From assembly GCA_023416855.1 (NCBI GenBank), contig JAEZGU010000316.1:62001-126000 (forward strand): a DNA stretch of 64,000 nucleotides. The letters run 5' to 3'. The notes under the pieces are model-generated. The model was given only the letters and a program-made list of their open reading frames with translations, was not told the origin of the DNA and ran no database searches. Shown here piece by piece: positions 1 through 9,006 of the stretch (positions are counted from its first letter, which is position 1; each line of letters opens with the position of its first letter). The stretch is from Bacillota bacterium (GTDB lineage: Bacteria > Bacillota > Clostridia > Tissierellales > Sedimentibacteraceae). Made by a program: the position numbers and the translations under genes.

Positions 1-26
1 TGACTTGGGCAAAAAATCAACTCCCT

Positions 27-50
27 TCATTCGTAATAGACTAAGTTTTT
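27..50 (-). repeat. partial third copy of the NLSLLR leader repeat
   Basis: Read on the minus strand this stretch encodes Leu-Ser-Leu-Leu-Arg just after the stop of the neighbouring gene, then an AGGGAG ribosome site. It matches the two fuller copies at 371-425 and 21882-21935, with differences in synonymous codon positions. The gene it leads into lies beyond the window edge. Confidence 0.45.
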
Positions 51-363
51 AGCCTTGATTGCCAATTTTAAATCTTGTGCATGCATCAATATAGTTGTAT
101 TCAACGCCTGTAAGCTGCTTATATAAATACCTATTAGTCAGATATACTTCTGGCAATAACCCTTGTTCTTTATCTTTTGAGTTATCCCATGCAATTAAAT
201 TTCTAACTACAGCTTCTGCAAGTTCCTTTGAAGTATCCGCTAATGCTCTGACAGTATTACAAAGAGGTAAATCTGTACATTCTTTGCAAACCCCGTTTTC
301 TGTCCAGCATGTTCCTTCTGTTGCCGCTCTTTTTAATTCTTCGATTTCCCTTAAATATTTCAT
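49..363 (-). CDS. small cysteine-containing protein, unknown function
   Basis: This encodes 104 residues. The start is the ATG at 363 because GAGGGG lies 4 bases before it; a TTG 12 bases upstream overlaps that ribosome site. Residues 15-40 hold a cluster of cysteines (C-W-T-E-N-G-V-C-K-E-C, then a fourth Cys), which could bind a metal. It is preceded by the repeated NLSLLR leader and is the last complete gene of a minus-strand run. I do not recognise the family. Confidence 0.6.
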   Translation of the reverse strand: MKYLREIEELKRAATEGTCWTENGVCKECTDLPLCNTVRALADTSKELAEAVVRNLIAWDNSKDKEQGLLPEVYLTNRYLYKQLTGVEYNYIDACTRFKIGNQG

Positions 364-370
364 TATACCC

Positions 371-425
371 CTCAACTTTCCGCACCATGTTTTGTACGCA
401 ATAGACTTAAATTGTTCACCAAATT
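371..425 (-). repeat. leader repeat copy A (NNLSLLRTK)
   Basis: This 55-bp block lies immediately before the ribosome site of the 49-363 gene. It is about 75% identical to 21882-21935. On the minus strand it reads GTG then N-N-L-S-L-L-R-T-K-H-G-A-E-S and a stop overlapping the next ribosome site. Differences from copy B within N-N-L-S-L-L-R-T-K are all synonymous, which suggests a translated leader peptide. Its role is unknown. Confidence 0.55.
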
Positions 426-440
426 ATGTATTTATACTAA

Positions 441-626
441 TTAATCAACTAGTTTAATCCCAATATTAGAATATTCATCTAAATTTTTTAAAATATTAAC
501 ATCTACATCTAATTTATATAAAATTCTTTTTGTGGTTTCATTTGTAATATATCCATCATCTATTGCAGAAATAATAACATCTTCTATTTCTTTTAACTCT
601 TGTTTATCAAAAATAATATCAGCCAT
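441..626 (-). CDS. hypothetical protein, 61 aa
   Basis: The start at ATG 626 is chosen because AAAGGAG is 7 bases upstream; an earlier ATG lies inside that site. The product is short, acidic and rich in Ile, Asp and Leu, with a predicted helical middle (residues 5-25). It sits 26 bases below the next gene in the same orientation. No family recognised. Confidence 0.55.
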   Translation of the reverse strand: MADIIFDKQELKEIEDVIISAIDDGYITNETTKRILYKLDVDVNILKNLDEYSNIGIKLVD

Positions 627-652
627 TAGTGCTTCTCCTTTCATCGTTAATT

Positions 653-868
653 CTACATTTCATCATCAATATATTCAGAATCCAAAAGTTGCACATTTAG
701 TATATCAATATCATCATATTCACATTGCCTTAAATTATGAATTTTACTTATTGCAATAGTAGATACAAAATTCTCGTTTGGAGACTCAATTAAAATTGTT
801 CCGTAATTATTATCTATTTGACTACTATTTATCCTATACATAACTTCATATCTATTTTTATAACTCAT
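653..868 (-). CDS. hypothetical protein, 71 aa
   Basis: A GGATAGG ribosome site precedes ATG 868. The protein is acidic with an Asp/Glu-rich tail and alternating hydrophobic residues suggesting beta strands. It follows the 882-1052 gene by 13 bases and is probably cotranscribed with it. I do not recognise it. Confidence 0.55.
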   Translation of the reverse strand: MSYKNRYEVMYRINSSQIDNNYGTILIESPNENFVSTIAISKIHNLRQCEYDDIDILNVQLLDSEYIDDEM

Positions 869-881
869 AAATACCTATCCT

Positions 882-1052
882 TCAATCAACTTGATTAATA
901 ACATCTCGTAGTTCTTTAATTTCGGTTTTAATATAATTGAGATTAATAGGTAAGGTAAATCCTTGTTTTCTACATTCATCACATATCCACTGAAGCTCTC
1001 CTTGTAAATCTGACATTGTTTCTGTCATCTTTAATAAAATATCCTTTTCCAT
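882..1052 (-). CDS. hypothetical small helical protein, 56 aa
   Basis: A GGAGGG site 7 bases before the ATG supports this short gene. The product begins MEKDILLKMTETMSDLQG and contains a C-x2-C pair (CDEC) near residue 24, then an amphipathic C-terminal helix. It fills the space between two longer genes exactly and shares their orientation. Function unknown. Confidence 0.6.
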   Translation of the reverse strand: MEKDILLKMTETMSDLQGELQWICDECRKQGFTLPINLNYIKTEIKELRDVINQVD

Positions 1053-1109
1053 ATCATTAACCCTCCTTATTAATTACAATATACCACTTATTTCAAAATG
1101 TCTATTTTA

Positions 1110-1607
1110 TTAACATGTAATTACATATTCTTCTTTAGCTTTATAACATTTTTCTTTAAACTCATTCCATTTGTTAATTATTTGCAGTTTTATATTTTCA
1201 TTAATTTTAATGGGAATATCACTAATCCATTTAAAAATCATATTCCAGTAATCATCATCATTAAAATGTTCTAACGCACTATTCCAATCGTCCTCATCAT
1301 AAAACCACACTCTAAAAGCAAACCATATAAATTTCTCATTTGTATCAAAAACATCAGCAATTAAATGCGTTGTCCATTCAGCCGATTCTATATTATCTTC
1401 TTCGTTCATTAAATGTCTTTTACCATTAGAATATACATAATGTTTGACGTTTTTCTTATCGGCTTGATAACCGAATTCACAAAAAGTGGGTTCATTATAT
1501 TTTTTATTATATAAGCGAGTATTCGATGGAAAATTCATAAAAACATCGAATTCTGCTTCATCACTAGTAATATCGTAATATGGTTCTACCTTAACAATTT
1601 TATGCAT
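1110..1607 (-). CDS. hypothetical protein, 165 aa
   Basis: ATG 1607 follows AAGGAG by 7 bases. The protein is rich in Trp, Tyr, Phe and acidic residues, with a run of aromatic residues around 95-125 (IWFAFRVWFYDEDDW). No signal peptide or membrane helix is evident. The composition resembles small phage-encoded proteins that bind other proteins, but I recognise no domain. Confidence 0.6.
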   Translation of the reverse strand: MHKIVKVEPYYDITSDEAEFDVFMNFPSNTRLYNKKYNEPTFCEFGYQADKKNVKHYVYSNGKRHLMNEEDNIESAEWTTHLIADVFDTNEKFIWFAFRVWFYDEDDWNSALEHFNDDDYWNMIFKWISDIPIKINENIKLQIINKWNEFKEKCYKAKEEYVITC

Positions 1608-1636
1608 AAATAACTCCTTAAAACAACTTAAAACAT

Positions 1637-1909
1637 CTATTTAGTTAGCCCATCAACTTTTTTATACACTTTATATACCCATTTATCATAAACATAATTT
1701 GCTTGAACTGAAAGCACATAATCTTTATATTCATCAGTAATATAGGATTTAAAAATAATACTATAAAAATTACTGACATCATTATAATATGCAACACTAA
1801 ACCACCATCTTACATCTGTTTCTACTGTATTTACAAAATTCAATACTCCATATGCACATGGACATTCATCTGTAAATTCTTCCTCTGTACTAAATACATG
1901 TTTATACAT
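1637..1909 (-). CDS. hypothetical protein, 90 aa
   Basis: A CGGAGG site lies 7 bases before ATG 1909. The protein is rich in Tyr, Val and Asp and looks like a small beta-rich fold. There is a single Cys pair (CPCAYG) near residue 17. It is 27 bases from the next gene. Function unknown. Confidence 0.58.
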   Translation of the reverse strand: MYKHVFSTEEEFTDECPCAYGVLNFVNTVETDVRWWFSVAYYNDVSNFYSIIFKSYITDEYKDYVLSVQANYVYDKWVYKVYKKVDGLTK

Positions 1910-1945
1910 ATTTAACCTCCGATGTTGATAGAATATCGAATTGGT

Positions 1946-2131
1946 TCAAGTATTTATGTTTCTAACTTGCATAATTTCCATTGCTTCATTTATTCTAAAA
2001 TCATGCAAAGTATTTTTCATAAACTGAATATCATCATTCATTTCTTCTTCACTTTCATACCAACTATAGTTAGCATCGGTTCTACCTTCATCATTCTCAT
2101 ATGAATATGTTAATAAAAAATTATTATCCAT
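1946..2131 (-). CDS. small paralogue family protein (FLLTY...WYxSEEEM)
   Basis: This 61-residue protein starts with MDNNFLLTY and contains YSWYESEEEMNDDI. A second copy of the family is at 17155-17322 (RFLLTYTDNK...GWYQSEEEMQEDI). The two also have similar sequence before the ribosome site, ending GTGAAA(A)GGAG, so the leader and gene were probably duplicated together. The function is unknown. Confidence 0.65.
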   Translation of the reverse strand: MDNNFLLTYSYENDEGRTDANYSWYESEEEMNDDIQFMKNTLHDFRINEAMEIMQVRNINT

Positions 2132-2170
2132 GATAAACTCCTTTCACTTTTGATAAATTATAAGTTTTAT

Positions 2171-4084
2171 CTACTTATTTAATATTTGTTTTAATCCACG
2201 TTTTGAATACCCAATGGAGAATGAGAAATTAAATTCACTCATTCTATCTTCTTTATAAAGTTCTTTATACTTATTAATTTCATATCTTTCAAAAGGAGTT
2301 CCCACTTCTGAAACTAAATCAGTTGCACTAAGAATCGAATTCCCTTCGCCAAAATGTCCATCATAATTCCATCCTTTCACAATTTTAGGAACTTCACAAC
2401 CGCACAACATCTCTACTTGTTTCCAGTTTTTAGGTTTAATAGTAAAGAATAAACTACATATTGCTCCAGTTTTAGTACAATAATATTCGTTACTATATTT
2501 TTCTTTCTCATCATTAAAGATATGATTACCCCATCCTTCTGGATGTTTTTGTTCTACAAAGTATATATCAATTGCATTTTTATCAGATGAACGCCAACCA
2601 TCACTTAAAACTTTTTCACCATTCTGAATATCAATATATTTTTTAACAATTATCTTTTCAATTTCTTTCATGTTATTTTGGATACATTTAAAATACCATT
2701 GTTCTACAGCATCAGTTCTGCCAAAATTAATCCATTCTTCATGTATTTTATCACGAATATAATCAGCTAATTGTTTTCTAATTTGATAATATCCTTGTAG
2801 CCTCATTCTTTGCTTAGTACCAACGAATTCAGGTGGTATGCTATCAGTGGATTCACTATTTCCTATTCTTAAAATTGAGTTAGTTTCGTAAATTTTTGAA
2901 GAATCATAAGCAAATCCTTCTCCCCACAAATCAACAAATAACTGATTGCTATTAGTAAAAGTCCCTGTTTCTTTATAATACTTATCATTACCATAATGAA
3001 ACTCGGTTGCATAATTACCATTCATAACTTTTTCTAAATCAAAGGTTAAATCAACTGAATTATGGTTATTAACAATAATGCTATTATTAACAATCATAAG
3101 TTGATTATTTGTTTCCGATAGTTTATTAATATTGCACGAAAACAAAGAATCTACATATTTAAGTTCATTAATATTAAAATCAAGTTCTTTCCCAACATAT
3201 TGTTTACTAATCATAATCATTGATATTACAATTGGAAGATACACATTAGCTCCTAATTCAAAAAATGCTAATTTTTCTTCGTTTATTAAATGTTTGTTTG
3301 CATATCCTTTATAATCATGTTCTGTATAATTAAATATATAGTTGTATGGGAACAATTCATATTTTTTACTTTCTGCCCAACGACCATTTCTTGAATGACT
3401 ATGTTGACCAGAATAAGCTTCATCAATTCTTTCATTTATTGATAGCAAATTCCCATTATTTTTAAGAAAAAAACCAAAATACCCATCTGCTGTACCACCA
3501 CAATTTATATAACATAAATATAATCCATCATCTGTATGTTCCAACGCTGTTAAACATTCAGCTAGAGTTTCAAATAAATGAATATGTGTAGAAATTTTTG
3601 TGATTGGCAAAACTTTTCCACCACGAGCAAATAAATCTATATTACACTTATCTAATGAAGCCATTACTATATCTGTAGCTTCAAATAAATCATTTAATAC
3701 ATCTTCATTATTTCTTTCTCCAATAAGGGGTTTATTAATAATTTTATCTGATAGTTGATTGATAGCATTAACATAATTGTCTTCAGCTTCTATTACTTCT
3801 TCACAATGGAACATATTCCATATTTCTTTATCGTCTTTAACAATATTGGGATTTTTCATATACTCTAAAGCGTTATATGAACCACTTTGTAGCATTCTTT
3901 TAAACATTATTTTTGCTTGAATAACTGCCAATGCACCTGTATTATCATAAGTATTTATTATATGCTCAATCCTTTTATTTACCTGATGTAATTCATAACT
4001 CAAATTAGCCAAGTTAAAACTCTTTTGTTGTGGATTATAATCTGTATATTTTGCCCATTTATCTAATATATCAACATATCTCAT
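2171..4084 (-). CDS. large hypothetical protein, 637 aa
   Basis: This is the largest gene of the left arm. ATG 4084 follows GGGAG. The predicted product is soluble, with a helical N-terminus (about residues 1-170), a Gly/Asp-rich centre, and a C-terminal part (about 510-637) holding GAICSLFFTIKPKNW and CGCEVPKI. I could not assign a domain. It lies in a run of small unknown genes transcribed the same way. An enzymatic or phage-defence role is possible but nothing in the sequence shows it. Confidence 0.65.
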   Translation of the reverse strand: MRYVDILDKWAKYTDYNPQQKSFNLANLSYELHQVNKRIEHIINTYDNTGALAVIQAKIMFKRMLQSGSYNALEYMKNPNIVKDDKEIWNMFHCEEVIEAEDNYVNAINQLSDKIINKPLIGERNNEDVLNDLFEATDIVMASLDKCNIDLFARGGKVLPITKISTHIHLFETLAECLTALEHTDDGLYLCYINCGGTADGYFGFFLKNNGNLLSINERIDEAYSGQHSHSRNGRWAESKKYELFPYNYIFNYTEHDYKGYANKHLINEEKLAFFELGANVYLPIVISMIMISKQYVGKELDFNINELKYVDSLFSCNINKLSETNNQLMIVNNSIIVNNHNSVDLTFDLEKVMNGNYATEFHYGNDKYYKETGTFTNSNQLFVDLWGEGFAYDSSKIYETNSILRIGNSESTDSIPPEFVGTKQRMRLQGYYQIRKQLADYIRDKIHEEWINFGRTDAVEQWYFKCIQNNMKEIEKIIVKKYIDIQNGEKVLSDGWRSSDKNAIDIYFVEQKHPEGWGNHIFNDEKEKYSNEYYCTKTGAICSLFFTIKPKNWKQVEMLCGCEVPKIVKGWNYDGHFGEGNSILSATDLVSEVGTPFERYEINKYKELYKEDRMSEFNFSFSIGYSKRGLKQILNK

Positions 4085-4132
4085 AATTTATCTCACTCCC
4101 TTATTTTTGACCAAATAGCAGTTTTGTCTACA

Positions 4133-4510
4133 TTAATGAATTCTTCTGTCTTCATCAAGATAACTTTTCCATTTTAAACCACACTTTTTACATTTAGTTA
4201 TATAATAAAATTGACAATCTTCAAAAAGTTCATCCTCTGTCTCTCCAACTTTTTTACCCTTTTTACCATCTTTTAAAATTGTATAAATATCATGTTTGAG
4301 ATTCCTATTAAGGGCTTTGTCAATAAAAATTAAATCTCCTGAACATTCACATACAGGCTTTTGATAATTGTCAAAATTAATTAATCTACAATTGCCAACA
4401 TTACTTACTGTTCCACATTTTTCACAATATGCTTGCCCAGTTCCTTTATATTCTTTGCTAGTTTCAACTTCATGCCCACATTCAGGACAGCATAACATTG
4501 TATCACTCAT
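4133..4510 (-). CDS. zinc-ribbon protein, 125 aa
   Basis: Three cysteine pairs are visible: C-x2-C-G at residues 8-11, C-x2-C-G at 29-32 and C-x2-C-G near 110-113, plus a C-E-C in the middle. Such pairs usually bind zinc and often mark nucleic-acid or protein-binding ribbons. The start has AAGGAG 8 bases before it. No catalytic domain is seen. Confidence 0.6.
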   Translation of the reverse strand: MSDTMLCCPECGHEVETSKEYKGTGQAYCEKCGTVSNVGNCRLINFDNYQKPVCECSGDLIFIDKALNRNLKHDIYTILKDGKKGKKVGETEDELFEDCQFYYITKCKKCGLKWKSYLDEDRRIH

Positions 4511-4559
4511 ATTTTTAACTCCTTAACATTTAAGATAGAATAAAGAATTCATTAATACT

Positions 4560-4856
4560 TTAATAACTTATTCCATTATATATATTAACAAAACTCGAAT
4601 TATCTTTTGGAAATATATCTTCACAATTAATGTATTTGTTTCTTATTTCTTCAAGCCTTGAAATAACTTCCTTTCTATTATTTAACTTATATTCTTGTTC
4701 TCTTAACCAATATTTATGAGCAATTAAATTATCATCAATGGCTTCTAAGGGAGATTCAAAATATCTCATTCTCTTCATTTCTGATTTATTCATTTTTCCA
4801 ATATATAGCTTACCTTCTTCTACTTTATAACATTGTACTAAAATTTCTTTTCCCAT
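4560..4856 (-). CDS. hypothetical protein, 98 aa
   Basis: The start MGKEIL at 4856 is preferred over an ATG that directly abuts GGAGG. The product is basic, with a helical centre rich in Lys, Arg and Glu (about residues 40-75). Function unknown; it lies between two zinc-finger-like genes in one run. Confidence 0.55.
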   Translation of the reverse strand: MGKEILVQCYKVEEGKLYIGKMNKSEMKRMRYFESPLEAIDDNLIAHKYWLREQEYKLNNRKEVISRLEEIRNKYINCEDIFPKDNSSFVNIYNGISY

Positions 4857-4905
4857 AATATTCATCCTCCTAAAATTTTACTGTATATCAATCAAGTCAT
4901 TCATG

Positions 4906-5646
4906 TTAATATTTGTCTTGATATCTCATACTCGTAGGTACTACTCCATCTGGTCTAAGTCCTTTTTTTTGCAGATAGTCTCTAAAGCATTTATAAGCCG
5001 TGGTATCATTTGCATGTCTTAGACAATCACACATACGCCCATCACTATTTGTAGAACAATCATATACTTGCATACCTAAGTCACACCAATTTGCTTTTAT
5101 CTGCTGTAGTTGTGAAAACTCTTTTTTATCCTCAAGTATACAATCAAACTCTGACCAATCATATTTATCTTCTATAATGTCTTTAGTCTCTTCATAGAAC
5201 TTGAAAAAATCTTCTATAATATCTATCTGTTTTTTCTTGGACAGTCTCTTAAAAGTTTCTCTCCATAAAATGGATTTATCATATTCCCAATGTTCATCTA
5301 TGAAATCACAAATCCTATTAATCTTATTATGAGAAAAAATATTATAGATTTCTTTACGTCTGTTTGATGTAAGCTGATAAAACCAATCTATTAACAATTC
5401 TCCAGCAAGTCTATCAAATCCCCATGTTAAAACATCACCGCTTTGATAAATAATATCAAATATATCATTTCTTTCCTCGTTAGTGGTTTTTTCAAAGTTA
5501 ATGGAAATATCAGATTCTTTTTCAATTTTGGCATGACACAATGGACATACTTTTAAATCTTTATAATATATATATGACTTAAATTCCTCAAAGCATTCCC
5601 AACAATGATACTTGTTTGTATTAAAATAGTATTCTATTTTCTCCAT
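4906..5646 (-). CDS. hypothetical protein with N-terminal zinc finger, 246 aa
   Basis: Residues 16-40 contain C-W-E-C and C-P-L-C, a typical four-cysteine zinc site. A long, probably helical region follows (residues 45-160), then a C-terminal part with several Cys (CDCLRH). GTGAGG lies upstream of the ATG. No enzyme family recognised; nucleic-acid binding is a reasonable guess only. Confidence 0.6.
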   Translation of the reverse strand: MEKIEYYFNTNKYHCWECFEEFKSYIYYKDLKVCPLCHAKIEKESDISINFEKTTNEERNDIFDIIYQSGDVLTWGFDRLAGELLIDWFYQLTSNRRKEIYNIFSHNKINRICDFIDEHWEYDKSILWRETFKRLSKKKQIDIIEDFFKFYEETKDIIEDKYDWSEFDCILEDKKEFSQLQQIKANWCDLGMQVYDCSTNSDGRMCDCLRHANDTTAYKCFRDYLQKKGLRPDGVVPTSMRYQDKY

Positions 5647-5682
5647 TATCTCATCACCTCACATTTGAATGAAACATAGTAT

Positions 5683-5922
5683 TTATCTACTTATTTGCTT
5701 TTTTATCTCTTTCATAATTGAATTAACATCATATTCTCCATAAGTAATGTGACAGGTGATAGCTTCACTTAAACTATTTGCGTTTTCTGCGTTTGTTTTC
5801 GCTTCTATATCAATCTCTATATCATCAAGAATTTTAAAAATATCCTGAATTAACTCATTTTCTTTAATAGCATGATGTCTAGCCTTATTAATTAATTTTT
5901 TAAGCTCTTTTAATTCTTCCAT
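5683..5922 (-). CDS. hypothetical helical protein, 79 aa
   Basis: The sequence is dominated by Glu, Lys, Leu and Ile in a pattern suggesting two long helices, possibly a coiled coil (residues 1-45). TAGGAG precedes ATG 5922. Function unknown. Confidence 0.55.
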   Translation of the reverse strand: MEELKELKKLINKARHHAIKENELIQDIFKILDDIEIDIEAKTNAENANSLSEAITCHITYGEYDVNSIMKEIKKQISR

Positions 5923-5964
5923 AAAATTCTCCTATATCTTGATGAAACACAATTTCTATATTAA

Positions 5965-6327
5965 CTACTTTTCGTCTATTACTGCTTCAATCCTTCTTAA
6001 TTGGTCTAATGTTAGTTTTATTCTACCGTAAGAACCAATAAATTTTCGAAGTTTATCCTGTATTAAAGTAGATTCATTTTCATCCTCTATCTGTTGCCTA
6101 CTCAGAAATAATTGATAATCTGAACCTCCAATTGTATAAGACTCTCTAAAATCATTATCAATTTCAAACTTCCTTTCAGTGTTCCAATCGCCATTAATGG
6201 TTGTTATATATTTGCTACCAACTGATTTTACAGTTGCTTCAAGAATATCTCCAATAACACCATATCGTCTGTCTCCAATATATTTTAAATAAACTATCTG
6301 ACCTTTATTAAAATCACTCTTATTCAT
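5965..6327 (-). CDS. hypothetical protein, 120 aa
   Basis: The start MNKSDF at 6327 has TTGGGAGG 7 bases upstream. The N-terminal half (KGQIVYLKYIGDRRYG...) looks like a small beta-barrel (KOW/SH3-like pattern), and the C-terminal third is helical. It is the first gene after the promoter at 6411-6439. I do not know its role. Confidence 0.58.
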   Translation of the reverse strand: MNKSDFNKGQIVYLKYIGDRRYGVIGDILEATVKSVGSKYITTINGDWNTERKFEIDNDFRESYTIGGSDYQLFLSRQQIEDENESTLIQDKLRKFIGSYGRIKLTLDQLRRIEAVIDEK

Positions 6328-6410
6328 TTTATTTCCTCCCAACTTAACACAAAAAGTTGATTCCATACACTCTTTAATTATAACTTACTTTTCCTGTTCC
6401 TTACAATACA

Positions 6411-6439
6411 ATAATATCATACATGATTTAAAGTGTCAA
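6411..6439 (-). promoter_or_regulatory. sigma-A type promoter
   Basis: On the minus strand TTGACA is followed after 17 bases by TATTAT. It lies 84 bases above ATG 6327 and probably drives the small-gene run down to the window edge. Confidence 0.65.
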
Positions 6440-6473
6440 CATAATTATATTGTGATTATGTACAAATTATTAT

Positions 6474-6854
6474 TTAGCTTATCTGAGCTAATTTAAATAG
6501 TTCCTCTTGAAATTCTTCCATAGTTAGATATTCCGCAACATAATAATCTAAATATGTTTTTGTGTACTTAACAAATATTTGACAGGGGAAATTAATAAAT
6601 TTTGTTTTACAACTTTCCCAAGAATTATAACAATTTTGTCTTCCACACTCTAATTCTTCATATTCTTGAATATCTTCCATCCTTTCAAAAGTAACTAATT
6701 TTGCATCCTTTATTAGCCTACTCTCAATCGGTATAACCTTAAATTTCTTTATTAATTTATCCCTTATTTTATATTGCTTATCCCAATAATTTTGAGTTTT
6801 TTCATCTTCTGTACAATTGCTGTCTTGCCTAAAAAGCGGAATAACATCATTCAT
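6474..6854 (-). CDS. hypothetical protein, 126 aa
   Basis: ATG 6854 follows a GTGAGG-type site. The protein is charged with a Cys-rich centre (CGRQNCYNSWESC). It appears monocistronic, since promoters lie on both sides (6411-6439 and 6912-6940). Family not recognised. Confidence 0.55.
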   Translation of the reverse strand: MNDVIPLFRQDSNCTEDEKTQNYWDKQYKIRDKLIKKFKVIPIESRLIKDAKLVTFERMEDIQEYEELECGRQNCYNSWESCKTKFINFPCQIFVKYTKTYLDYYVAEYLTMEEFQEELFKLAQIS

Positions 6855-6911
6855 ATTTTTTACCTCACTTTTGTATTTAATGTTTTAATCCCCCCTTCGT
6901 TGTATATATAT

Positions 6912-6940
6912 AGTATATTCCTATATTTTACAATTGTCAA
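6912..6940 (-). promoter_or_regulatory. sigma-A type promoter
   Basis: TTGACA, 17 bases, TATACT on the minus strand, about 60 bases above the ATG at 6854. Confidence 0.65.
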
Positions 6941-6972
6941 TACATATTCATAAAATAATAATGGGGGATAAA

Positions 6973-7626
6973 TTATATTTGATTATTAGTTACTAACCAG
7001 TGTAATCCTTTAATACAATCCAATTTCTCTTGTAAAGTATCAAATTCAATATCTACTTCTATTGTACTGTCAAACTCTTTTAGTTTGTCTAACCTGATAT
7101 TTACTTTTTGTTTAGGTTGCCCTTCAAAATCAAGTTCAATATCAAAATTTACATAAGTTCCTGATTTAGACTTAGTTGTATTTTGACTTATAACTTCTAT
7201 ACCTTTTATATTTTCTAATGAAAATTTATTAAGTTGTAGTGAATACATTAATTTCTCTTCTGCAATTCTCATCTGGTCGTATGTTAATTCGCCAATCTTA
7301 TCATCTAATCTATTCTTATCTAGTGTCATGATTTGCTCAAACATGATAATTGAACTTTTCTCATTGAGAATAAATGGAAATTGCATCGGATATAGTTTTT
7401 TAGGGATACTTGAAGTTATTAATGCTACTATAACTGTAGAACTAAATTTATTCCCTACATCATTTTGAATTATTAGGGCAGGACGTTTCTTCTGAGCTAT
7501 ATGAATAGTACCTACTCCCATATCAGATAAATCAACGTAATAAATTTCTCCACGTTTAGGTTCTATATAATTTGAATCAAATGACATTGCTTTACCCAAT
7601 TCTTGAAAATTATTAATTCCTGCCAT
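6973..7626 (-). CDS. PemK/MazF-fold protein with C-terminal extension
   Basis: Residues 25-135 match the PemK/MazF fold: KRGEIYYVDLS, KKRPALIIQNDVGN, VIVALITSS, a Ser-x-Ile-x-x-(E)Q stretch (MFEQIMTLDK), and the closing helix. Family members are ribosome-independent endoribonucleases that cut mRNA and are normally held in check by a small antitoxin. Here no antitoxin gene is adjacent, and the protein is about twice the usual ~110 residues, with an N-terminal stretch and a beta-rich C-terminal ~80 residues. A second long PemK-fold gene is at 11577-12473. It may be a regulator or nuclease rather than a classical toxin. Confidence 0.75.
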   Translation of the reverse strand: MAGINNFQELGKAMSFDSNYIEPKRGEIYYVDLSDMGVGTIHIAQKKRPALIIQNDVGNKFSSTVIVALITSSIPKKLYPMQFPFILNEKSSIIMFEQIMTLDKNRLDDKIGELTYDQMRIAEEKLMYSLQLNKFSLENIKGIEVISQNTTKSKSGTYVNFDIELDFEGQPKQKVNIRLDKLKEFDSTIEVDIEFDTLQEKLDCIKGLHWLVTNNQI

Positions 7627-7686
7627 AATGAAATACTCCTTTAAAGTTTATGTATAATTATTATAACAGAAAATAGATAAAAGAAA

Positions 7687-7702
7687 AGGCTATAAATAGC
7701 CT
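7687..7702 (-). terminator. intrinsic terminator
   Basis: A 7-bp stem (AGGCTAT/ATAGCCT) overlaps the stop codon of the 7701-7961 gene and is followed on the minus strand by a T-rich run. Confidence 0.7.
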
Positions 7703-7961
7703 AGAAATTTTCATGCCACCAATCCATAACACCATGTCTTGCTTCATCAAAAGAGTTATATACCTTATCATCTTCTAAAGATGAATAAGTCTTCTTAATT
7801 GGACTATTGACACTTGATATAGTAAAATGATAATCATTCTTTGGCGTTTTATATATGTATGAAACTAACTTAGTTTTTTCATTACGATTATACCAGGTCT
7901 CATACACTTCTCTCTTTTTCTTTTTAAACACGAACTCTTTACTGTATCTCAATATTGTCAT
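7701..7961 (-). CDS. hypothetical basic protein, 86 aa
   Basis: The protein is basic in its N-terminal third (FKKKKREVYETWYNR) and may bind nucleic acid. It ends in a terminator that overlaps its stop codon, so it is probably a single-gene unit. Not recognised. Confidence 0.55.
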   Translation of the reverse strand: MTILRYSKEFVFKKKKREVYETWYNRNEKTKLVSYIYKTPKNDYHFTISSVNSPIKKTYSSLEDDKVYNSFDEARHGVMDWWHENF

Positions 7962-8034
7962 CTCCTTTGGTATTTCTATGTAATAGGAAATGATTTTGAC
8001 ATATATTGAGTTAACGCCAAATTTATTATGTATA

Positions 8035-8056
8035 AAAGGGCTTTAATTAGCCCTTT
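8035..8056 (-). terminator. intrinsic terminator after the MrpR-like gene
   Basis: An 8-bp stem (AAAGGGCT/AGCCCTTT) with a 6-base loop is followed by T residues on the minus strand. It overlaps the end of the 8047-9006 gene. Confidence 0.75.
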
Positions 8057-9006
8057 GACCCAATAGCTTTAAAAGCTAAATACTTATCTTTAATTACATT
8101 CCAACGATTTTCATTAATTAAAAATCTTTTACATATGTCTTTGTATTCTTGTGGAGATAGTTCATTCCCTGCGGATTCAATATTCTGTAACCTATCAAAC
8201 ATTCCCGAATATTGAATTTTCTTTGCATTTACCCAATATAATTCTGTAACTTTCTTAAAAAAGTTAATCTTAGAATCAATAAAAGCTGTGTTAATATCTT
8301 CTGTGTTGTTTTTACGAGAAACTTTCTTCAAAACGTAATCCGACTCTTCCAAATCCAAAATTGACAACTTACCTGTTGCAGTTCCATTTCCCCTATGATA
8401 TTGTATTTGGTCAATAGCATCAAAAATAATATCCATAGACCTCATATCTATGTCATCCAGTACTCTGTGTTTTAAATCACCATTACGTGTTGTAATAATA
8501 GTATGGTTTTCATAATTACAGTCATGAACCTTTAGATTTTTAATTTCTTCAAAACTAAACTCTTGTTTTGGTCTTCCACTAATGCCCTCAAACAACAACA
8601 CTGGAATAACTTTATCTTGAGGGTTATATACTTTGTCAAGTATTTCATAAAATTCTTTTCTGCTCATAATATATTGATTATCATGGGCAGACTTATTAAT
8701 ATATCTCTTTAAATCTGATTTATAGAATGATATTGATGCGGCATCGAAAATTGAATATCCTTCAGCGGCACACCATTTTTTATATCTCTTAATGTATGTG
8801 AACTCTTTATTCAGTGACTCAATAGACTTGCAATCTAAAACTCCTAACACCTCTGCAATTTGGTCTTTGTTAAAAGAATCCAAGTCCATATTATACATTT
8901 CTTCAATATCAGATATTTTTGTAAATGTATTTCTAATAGTTTTTTGAGTGCCTTCATTATCGTAATTCTCAACAATAAATCTTTCCTTTTTATCTACATT
9001 AATCAT
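8047..9006 (-). CDS. tyrosine-recombinase-fold protein, MrpR-like phage repressor candidate
   Basis: This 319-residue protein has an N-terminal helical SAM-like region (about 20-130) and a C-terminal part with the order of a tyrosine recombinase. The segment LLFEGISGRPKQEFSFEEIKN resembles the box I Arg region. I see no H-x-x-R box II and no convincing catalytic Tyr, so it is probably not a recombinase. A repressor built on an inactive recombinase scaffold is known from SPbeta (MrpR, formerly YopR), of similar length. It overlaps the upstream gene by 4 bases (ATGA), so the two are translationally coupled. It may be the lysogeny repressor; this assignment is inference from fold and context. 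Confidence 0.5.
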   Translation of the reverse strand: MINVDKKERFIVENYDNEGTQKTIRNTFTKISDIEEMYNMDLDSFNKDQIAEVLGVLDCKSIESLNKEFTYIKRYKKWCAAEGYSIFDAASISFYKSDLKRYINKSAHDNQYIMSRKEFYEILDKVYNPQDKVIPVLLFEGISGRPKQEFSFEEIKNLKVHDCNYENHTIITTRNGDLKHRVLDDIDMRSMDIIFDAIDQIQYHRGNGTATGKLSILDLEESDYVLKKVSRKNNTEDINTAFIDSKINFFKKVTELYWVNAKKIQYSGMFDRLQNIESAGNELSPQEYKDICKRFLINENRWNVIKDKYLAFKAIGSKG